From the NCBI GenBank assembly GCA_942159475.1, contig OW804095.1:151394808-151458807 (forward strand): a DNA stretch of 64,000 bases. The letters are read 5' to 3'. The position numbers and the translations under genes were made by a program. Numbering within the stretch: position 1 is the stretch's first letter; each line of letters starts with the position of its first letter. Source of the DNA: Sthenelais limicola. Taxonomy: Eukaryota; Annelida; Polychaeta; Phyllodocida; Sigalionidae. The notes beneath the pieces were generated by a model, which saw nothing but the letters and a program-made list of their open reading frames with translations, had not been told where the DNA came from and did no database searches. Below are positions 51,401-60,000 of the stretch, piece after piece.

Positions 51401-53605
51401 GACTCAACTCTGACGATGTTCCTTTGGGTGGAAATATGGTGAAATATATCAACTCCCGTCCGTAGTGAAGCAACAAAGTGCTGCGGTACCCGTCCATGAT
51501 AGGTTTGTTTTCAGGCAGCGCTGGGGGCCCTGGATGACGGTGCTCAATGTTAACCCATTTCTGACCCATTTATAACCCTAATTTGTTAATGAAACATAGC
51601 GGAATGGCTCCACACAATTCTTGGCAATGTGGACGTGAAATATATCGGAGATCTGGCCAGCAGTTTCGGCGGAGAAAGGTTCGATGTATGTTTTTGCGTT
51701 CCCGTATTAATATATAGATGACTAGGAGCGGGAAAGTGAATGTGAAATAATGTGAAATTTGCATAGCCCAAGACAGGGACACTGTATAACAATCATATTG
51801 CTATAGGTGTTGGACAAATTAAATGACCTTATATCAGTTCAGGACAGGCCCACAATGTTGACACTGCAAAATTATGTTCTTATTACAATGTATGTTGGCA
51901 ATCAGTGGCCTTTGCCACAGAGAGTGCATTTGGCTTTAAGCATCCTTTGCCATAAAAGGTACTGTGTAAATACAGGTCTTTTGCAATAAGACGTTAATTA
52001 ACAGGTTTAATCACCCAAGTAATTCATGCTCAAATTAAACAGAGAGAGTAATAATGATGTTTCATCAGCTCAGCCAGGCAAGAGAGTGCATGGTGTGGCA
52101 TCAGTCTTTATTTATATATTAACATAGCCATGCATATCAAAACCGAAATTACCTGAAGTACCGAAAACCCAAAGTCTGCTACCCTCTCCCACATTTAGAG
52201 GGTTGCACCACCTCTCATGCAGCCTACATGTCTGGGTGCTTGTGGCTAACATGTTACAAATATGCATGTTGTGCATGTTCAGTGATGGCCACCCAGTCCC
52301 CTCCCGTCAGCTCCCCCTTCCCTCATGTCCACCTTCCCCCTTCATTACCCACTTGGCGCAGCAGGTATAATTATGTGATGTGGTGGAGAGTGAGACCAGG
52401 AGTTGCCCCCTCCCAGCCATTAAGTCCTATGACATGGATCCCCGCATAGCTGAGAATTTATTAAGTTATGAAATATTTACCTCTAAAAGAACCAAATTCT
52501 TTACAAGGAAGTGCCTTATAACAATACACATGGCAGTGTGAGTAGGCCTTAAGGCAATATGTGGCCTGAAAGGATTATGGGCAATTTACAAAGCAATGGA
52601 GGTGTTGCATAGTGAAACAATTTTTTCTATGTTAGCTAAAATTTGTGTATGGTTCTTTCCTAGTAATAATACCTTTAAATTTGTTAAGATCTTTTTATGT
52701 TTAAGATACTCGACTGGATATACATGGGGAGTCACAAGTCTGGTATACATCAGCCAGCACAGACCCACTAGCTCCACCCCCATCTTACGAGACACACACA
52801 GACTATGCCAGGCCATCCACCCCAGCATCGCCTGTCTCTAGTTCTGGGCAAAATAATGAAGAGGCACCTCCTCCCTCTTATCAAGACTTTACTAGATCTG
52901 GGACAGGTCATGCTCCTGTTATTGAAGTGGCGGTAAATAAATATATTTTGTATTTTACTACATTACTCCAACTGTAGCTGTATTCATATTTAAGTCCTCC
53001 AACCTAATTCACTATGAACTCCAAAGGTATTGCTGATATTATAATTTTAATCCATTAATGTATGTTTTTCATTAACTTTTCATTAATTCCTTGATCCAAT
53101 AATATAATTCATATATGTATACATGCTTGCCCTCATGGTTAAGAGATGTTTTACTTTACATATTGGGTGTTACATTTACATATTTCAGCAGGATAACTTA
53201 CCCAGGCCATGCTCCCCAGCATCACCTGTCTCTAGTTCTGGGCAAAATGATGACGAGGCACCTCCTCCCTCTTATCAAGACTTTATTAGATCTGGGACAG
53301 GTCAAGCTCCTGTTATTGAAGTGCCGGTAAATAAATATGCTTTTTATTTCACTACATTAGACCAGGTATAACTGTATTTATATTTAAGTATTCCATTCTT
53401 AATTCGCTATAAACTAAATTACTCCAAAATTATTGCAGATATTATAATTTTAACCAATATCCAAGAAGTATGTTTACATTAAACCTTGATCCAATAATAT
53501 AATTCATATGTATACAAGCTTGCCCTTGTGGTTTAGTGATCGTTTACTTTTCATATTTTGTGTCACATTTTCATATTTCAGCCACCGGCATACAGTGAAA
53601 TTTAA
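48408..53605 (+). CDS. Alternative cassette C5: TM and four-PPxY tail
   Basis: Exons 48408-48674, 52706-52932, 53189-53326 and 53582-53605. The phase-1 first exon encodes a TM span (HIIAAIIFLIVAGIFFG) but has a shortened, altered juxtamembrane part (CKHVDAITVFICGLD) before rejoining C4 at GCLDKCRS. Exon 2 lacks the ~30 residues before VWYTSAS seen in C4. Exon 3 (phase 0-0, 46 codons) is a duplicate of the second half of exon 2, adding another PPPSYQDF. The terminal exon is PPAYSEI. Predicted isoform with the shared ectodomain: 610 aa, with four PPxY motifs. Confidence 0.8.
48736..50800 (+). repeat. Repeat K, copy 1 (interrupted)
   Basis: Starts CTAGCAAAGTGCCCATCCTC with a C/T-rich tract, is split by the 49253-50343 element, and resumes with the pyrimidine tract and GAGAAATGACATAG to an end near TTATTATATAGAT. 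It is matched by 59353-59880. Confidence 0.6.
49253..50343. mobile_element. Non-autonomous DNA transposon with 32-bp terminal inverted repeats
   Basis: The left end CAGGGTTCTCGCTAGCCTTT continuing to GAGCATAGCG (49253-49284) matches the reverse complement of 50312-50343 with one mismatch. The ~1.09-kb interior has no long open frame. CAGGGTT ends recall hAT-type elements, but no clear 8-bp target duplication is seen. It splits a copy of repeat K. Confidence 0.78.
50963..51720 (+). repeat. Repeat K-like, copy 2
   Basis: Starts ACTAGCAAATAACCGTGCTT and ends TTAATATATAGATGAC. The flanking sequence is contiguous in C4 (about 41745), so this is an insertion in the C5 intron. Confidence 0.6.
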
Positions 53606-53709
53606 CATCTGAAGAGGGTGGGATAGTCAAGAGGAGCTGAAAGCACTTTACATAGCCCCACAGTATACTGATAAGAATACTCATTGATGGTTACATCCAA
53701 TGCAGCTTG

Positions 53710-53855
53710 ATAAACAATTACAAATCATGTGATAAACAAACAGTACTTAACATACTTTTAGATGTCTGTGAGAAGGGTGATTACAAATCATGTGATAAAC
53801 AAACAGTACTAAACATACTGTTAGATGCCTGTGAGAAGAGTGATTACAACATTGT
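53710..53855 (+). repeat. 63-bp minisatellite after C5 (2-3 copies)
   Basis: Same unit as at 43520-43985, fewer copies, at the same place relative to the terminal exon. Confidence 0.85.
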
Positions 53856-55619
53856 GTGATAATCAACGTTGTATTTCCTGAAACTGTACAAGTGTGTACT
53901 GATCCCTTCAGTTGTGATACCTCGTGATTCATTGTTTTCTGAATTACAGAGGCATAATATATTTTATTTTCATTTTTTTAAGATGTTTGATAAATCCAAG
54001 AAAAACCTATGAATTAAGCTTGCCTGGGCGTCGTAAAGACAGTCCCACATATTGGAAACATCTCGATGTCTTAACTTTTGTAACATGCATTACATGTAAT
54101 TGTTTTCTAATGAATAAAAATCCGATGTTGGACAAAAAAAAAAGATGTTTGATAAATGTTTCCGATTAGAGCCAGCTTATGAGTGGAAAGATAGGGTTAC
54201 TATGGAACACTCCAAATAAGTGCTGCCGCCCTACTCCTAAAAATTGTGAAGGGATATTGATAACAATCCCCAGACATTTTTCAAATCACTGAGGGAAAAC
54301 TCTGATATTCTTTTAATATAGTTAAAGCTTGAGCTATAGAAAGGAATTTTCATGCCATCAACTTAAATTTTACTAAGAAAAGTTAAAGTTATATAACTAA
54401 ATATATCTAAATATTTCTACCTTTATGAAGAATGGAAGCTGACATTAATAAAAACTGACAACAAATTTGTCAATGAAATTAGTTAGGAATCTAATCTATC
54501 TGTAATCATTTGGGTAATCGCAACTGTTGCTGGTGTTTTGAAATGTTTACATTTTGTATATATTATATGTTTTATAAAGTACACATGTATACTGATAACA
54601 ATAGGCAAAGTAGGTGATGTCAAAATATCATTGTCGATGAACATCTCTATTCAACATATCATATTTCAGCTTGCTATACTATTTGTAAGTATGTAATTTA
54701 TATTCCAATATACATGTATATACATCACATTTCTCAAGCATAGTATTGTCATTTTGTTTTACATTTTTTAGTGAATAAAAAGTACATTTGTTGTAATTTT
54801 ATTCTGGTTTCATTACATATACTGATTAGAAAAAGATTCAACTATCAATCGGTCTACACATAATCGGCAATCCTATTATTTCCATGAGTTTCATGCACCT
54901 CATTTATAATATATTTCCCTATTGTAATATCAGTGTCAGTAGTATGTTGAAAAGAGGGGGAATTACTTCGTTTGTATTATTTAAAGACTTCCAAAGAGGG
55001 GAAGGCTAACCAGATCAGAGCAAATTTATGTGGAGATATATACTGTCTTTTCTAGTGATACTTATCATTAAAGATTCTGCACCTGTTAACCTAACCTGGG
55101 AGCAATAAGAAATACATTATAAAATAGTGAAATTGTAATAGTTATCCCTCCTAGGCATGTCACATATATTTGATACAGATTTGGAGTCCATCAATTGATT
55201 ATCCATGTGCAATATGGTTCAGACTGTTCACCCCATGTCTCCAAGGACTTGGTACTATTTAGATAGATTTTAAGTGTTGTACTCCATACAAGTGACCATG
55301 CAATGAGCATTAAATGTGGCAATGTTAGTCTAGTGTAAGTAATAACCCATTCGAGGCAGGGAGCACATGATATTGTCTAAATGTCGGGTTCAAGTTTCCT
55401 CCATGTTGGGCTGCAGGACGAATAAAAAAATGATTTATGATTTAGAGTATATGATTTTGGGAAATTCTTATTAATATTTTATATCTAGATTATCTCTCAT
55501 AATTATTTCACCATAATTTCAAAAAATAATAATTTATTATTAAATATTTTGTGAAAAAGAACTTGCAATGAATGCCTCAAGGCATTCACCCGCCCTGAAT
55601 GGGCTAAGAAAAAATCGAA

Positions 55620-55950
55620 AGTAGTGTAGGAAGAATGGGTATTAGTAGCACAAGAAATCTGGGTAAGTAGTATAGGAAATCTGGGCACATAGTGTAGATA
55701 AAAAGGCAAGTAATATAGGAAATATGGGCAAGTAGGGTAGGAAAAAAGGCAAGTAGTGGAGGAGATATGGGCAAGTAGTATAAAAATTTGGGCAAGTAGT
55801 GCAGGAAAAAAGGGCAAGTTGTATTTGGAAATTTGGAAAATAGTATAGGAAAGAAAAGCAAGTAGTGTAGGAAAAATGGGCAGATATTATAGAACGAATG
55901 GGCAAGAATTGAAGGATAAAATTTATAATAGGCTAAATAAGTAGTATAGG
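55620..55950 (+). repeat. 22-bp minisatellite (block 3)
   Basis: The most diverged block, upstream of the C6 TM exon, with recurrent GGGCAAGTAGT and AGGAAA. Confidence 0.85.
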
Positions 55951-57072
55951 AAAAATGGGCGTTCAAGCACACCATACAGTGATACTATGAGCTGTGAGGG
56001 AAACACATCCTGGAATACATGCAAAACAAAGTACATTAAGCCTATGTTTTCCACTTCCAGTACCTCCAGGACACCTTGTGGTGCCCCCTACTTGCAAATG
56101 TAATGTTCATGTTAGTCAGGAGAAAGTTGTGCGTGATAAAAAGTTCTTGTGCAAAGGTGAAGTTACACCCATTGGACAATTTATGTGTCATTTACAACAC
56201 ATAGACTTTGTCCTGTCTTGTTCCCATGCTTTTCTTCATTAACTTTGTTAAAGGTATACTAAATCAACAGTGTTCAACTGGGAAAAAAACGGAGTATAAC
56301 ATTTTGTTTAAACTTTGCGTTGTGAAAAAACATGGTTAAGTGAATCCAAAAAGCCAATAAAAACAATATGTCACCAGGTTAGTTGTCATTTCAGGGAGCC
56401 CTGAAATGTATGACCGTTCACTATTGAAGCCTTTGGTAAAAGGACAATTTTTTCCGTTTGAAAAAAGATGTAATATAACTTTTTCCTAGTAATCTTCATA
56501 TACATAGCTAACACATTGCTTTAAGCGGTCCGGCCACAGTTGACAAACGGTTGAAAAAAAAATAGGGGGATCAATTGTTGTTGCTTTTTTTTAATCAACC
56601 ATGTTCTTTCTCAAGACAAAGTTTCAAAAAAATATTGTGAATACTTATTTTTCATGCATAATTTCCTCGAACTCCCGCCTACAGCAGTGCATATGATAGT
56701 GGTTTATCTCTTTAATACTAACATGAAGGGGTTTTACAAACCAAAGAGGTTTTCAACTATATATTTCACATGTCTTTTATAGGTCTTGATGAAGGCCAAG
56801 TTGGCCGAAAGCTAGTGAAAATAGACGAAAAAATACAAAAAGCACCTTTATTTCATCAATGTTATTTTATCAATTACATCTTCTAACAAAGTGGCACCTT
56901 TATTCATCATCCCTTATATGTATTATTTGCCTTTGAATATTGGAGTCATTGCAAGGGAATTTAAAAAACCAATCTTTCTTATGATAGATAAGTCCCACAT
57001 GCTCATATATGTATCAACCCTACCATTCCATACCAAATTGTCTTTCTAATATATATTGTATTCCAATTTCAG

Positions 57073-60000
57073 AGGATCATTTGTCCCAATATGGATTTAT
57101 TTACGTAACGATTATCTTCTTCATCTTTACTGGCATCCTTGTTGGAGCAGCTCGCTGGGGCTTCAGTGAGTCCCGCCCAGGCTTGGGTGAAATGCTTCGA
57201 ATTCTTTGCAATGCAATCGGGGACAGTTTAAGCAGATTGGGCTGCTATATTGTGAGTTCTATTAGTAGATGTCTGGACAACTTTAGGTCTCACAGTGTAT
57301 CAGAGAGTTTACAGAGGCAAGGTGGATCTGAGCCCTCTCCTGCTCAGCTGACTTCCAATGCAGGAACTACTACTACAGTAGAATCAAGAGGTATGTGACT
57401 TTACTCCACATTGGTGTATGTACCACATGCTGTTTATATGGGCGGGAATGCGTGTGGTAATCTATCACGAAATCTATGCGTGAAGGATGGGGGTAGTAAC
57501 AAGGGCTCCCATTGGTTGATGCAGTCACCTGATCATATTGTTGTCATCAACCAATCAGATTACAGCTTTCTCCTGGGTTTGGCGCGGCTGGTCCAAACAT
57601 AAGTCAAGTCAAGATATATGGCTGTGTTTGTTTTTGTAAATAAAATGCCTTTGTTATTCTTTAATAGGCCTATACTTTAACATAGCAACGTGGGAGTAAA
57701 TATAGTACCTAAATTTGAATGTGGTACTCGGGCACTTTTGCACTGGCCTCGATGTTTTGTTTTTTTCGTAACCCACTCGCCTATCGGCTCATGGGCCACG
57801 AAAAAACAAACATCTCAGCCAGTGCAAAAGTGTCCCTCGTACCACATTCTTATTAGGTACTATCTATGTATCTAAGGTTATGTTGACAATTATCCATATC
57901 TTTATTTCACAATAACATGTATACAGAGTGGTTGGACTAGGCTATCTAGTGATCAGCAGGGTTTCATTTCAAACAAAGTATTTTATGGATACAAACAGGA
58001 TTTCAAACATCATACATTCCATGTGCATGTTCAGTTATGGCCACCCCCTCCCCTCCCATCTCCCCTGACCAGTCAGGTCCCCCCTTGCCCCAATTTCCTG
58101 TGTGACAAGAGGAAGAAAATCGCTGACTCCTTGATTTGTTGAGTGAATAGGGGGTGTCTATTATAGATTAAGGGGAATGGGAATGCTAGGAGGATGGGAA
58201 AAGGGTCAGAGGAATTAGGTACTAGACAAGTCATGGCCCCGTGTGAAAACCATTTTCACCCAAAATAAACACAAGCTTAGTACTGCCACCCATGCCTCCA
58301 TTCCGGAGAACCTATATACACCAGAACCCCATTTAACTCACTTTTCTCACTAAATTCGATCTTAGCCTCTCTAATTCTTGCACCAATCAAAAGTGAATGA
58401 CATCAATAACTAAAAGTGTGAGTTTAAAAAAAACCTGAGCCCCAGATGTGAAGATAAAAAATAAAATGACTTGAAAATGAGACAAATGTAAAAAAGGCTG
58501 CCTGCTCTTGGACTCAACATCAGAATGTCCAGTTTAGAGGTCATACAGGCTAACCACTTGACTATAGGGGACTACAGAGAAACACTAGGCATACCCACAT
58601 CACATGTTAGCTTTACTTTGATCCCCCATTCGCCTCATGGTGATTGAGAATAGGGAAACTAAATTATCTATAAAGTTCCCTGTATTAGCCGCACACTTCT
58701 CTTGATCTTTCTCCAAACTAACCCACAAGTAGAATACTACTCAATACCAGGGGGAAAAGTGCAGGATAATCCCTGAATCAACCAGACTCCTTGGCTCTAT
58801 CTCTCTATGCCCATCCCACCCGCACAACGTACCCTGCCTTCCTAGGATAATACTCAAGTATGAAAGTACTCATTCCAGAATCTTGACCCTATTTTCATCT
58901 CATGCACAAGCTCAAGCACTGCTCAAATTGCAGGAGGCTTCACCTATATCCTTTCGATAAATCCTGCTTCCTAGGATTTACCTAGGAACACACACATACC
59001 TCCTCATCTTTTTGTCCCATCCTCCTCTTCCCTCTTCTTTAGGGTATTCCATATCCTCACTTACCTCTCCTTCCCCCCACATTTTATGTACTCCTTTCAG
59101 TATATTTTTATTATAATTTAAATATTATCATATCATAAACATCAAATTATTACATAATTCTCAATAAAATGTACTTCTCCAAGCCAATGTTTTTTCTCAT
59201 GTGTCCAGGTGTGCACTGATGGGTTATGAGGCAGGGGGGGGGGTTGCATAAATACAGGTTAACTAATGAGTTGAAGGAGTGCCAACATTGCACAAGTTTT
59301 GTAGCAATGAGTGTAATATTCTAAGCGACTGAAACCAATGAGATTTATTATAGACTAGCAAAGTACCCGTCCTCCGGACGGTCCCCCTCTCTCCCCACAT
59401 TTCCCCCTCTCCCTCTCCCTCCCCTCATCCTCATGCTCCCCCTCCTCACTTTCTCTCCCTCCCCTATCTCCCTTCCCCTACATCCTCTCCCTCCCCTTTT
59501 TCCTCTCTCCCTCTTCTTTCCCTCCCCCTCCCACTCTCCTATTTCCCCACTCTCTCCCTTTTCCACACTCTCCCCTCCTACAATGTCTCCCTCCCCTCCC
59601 CCTCTCCAATACCCCCACCCTCTCCCACTCCTCTGCGTGTAGTGGCAAATGAGATAGTATCTCAGAGGGGCTTTCCCAGGCTGTACATAGAGTGTGGAGA
59701 TCCCAATTTAAAAAAGGCTTCAAAATCACATTTTCACCCCAGATACCTTCACAAACCACATACAATGTCCTCCAGACAGGGTCAACGGACCTGTAGAGAC
59801 CCAAAAAACTTGTGAGGAGATCACAAATTCCCAGAACATGTGTGGCAAAAAAACCCTTCTTGTCCTTTATATATTAGATGCGTTCAATCATGAAAATAGA
59901 AAAAAATCAAGTCATAAATTTGAATTCTGTTATACTATGGTCTAACAATTCTACTGGTAATCTGAGTAAAAAAACCCAGATTGGTTGCCATGACAACCCC

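Larger units (their letters stand above)
48675..52705 (+). other. C5 intron 1 with nested insertions
   Basis: Relative to C4 it is expanded by repeat K (from about 48736, itself split by a ~1.09-kb inverted-repeat element at 49253-50343, resuming to about 50800) and by a second K-like copy (about 50963-51720). The remainder matches C4 intron 1. Confidence 0.6.
53606..57072 (+). other. Spacer between C5 and C6
   Basis: Conserved 3' UTR-like start, about two to three copies of the 63-bp minisatellite (53710-53855), a candidate AATAAA near 54775, degenerate 22-bp minisatellite (55620-55950) and a hammerhead-like phrase near 56783. No further exon is recognised. Confidence 0.55.
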
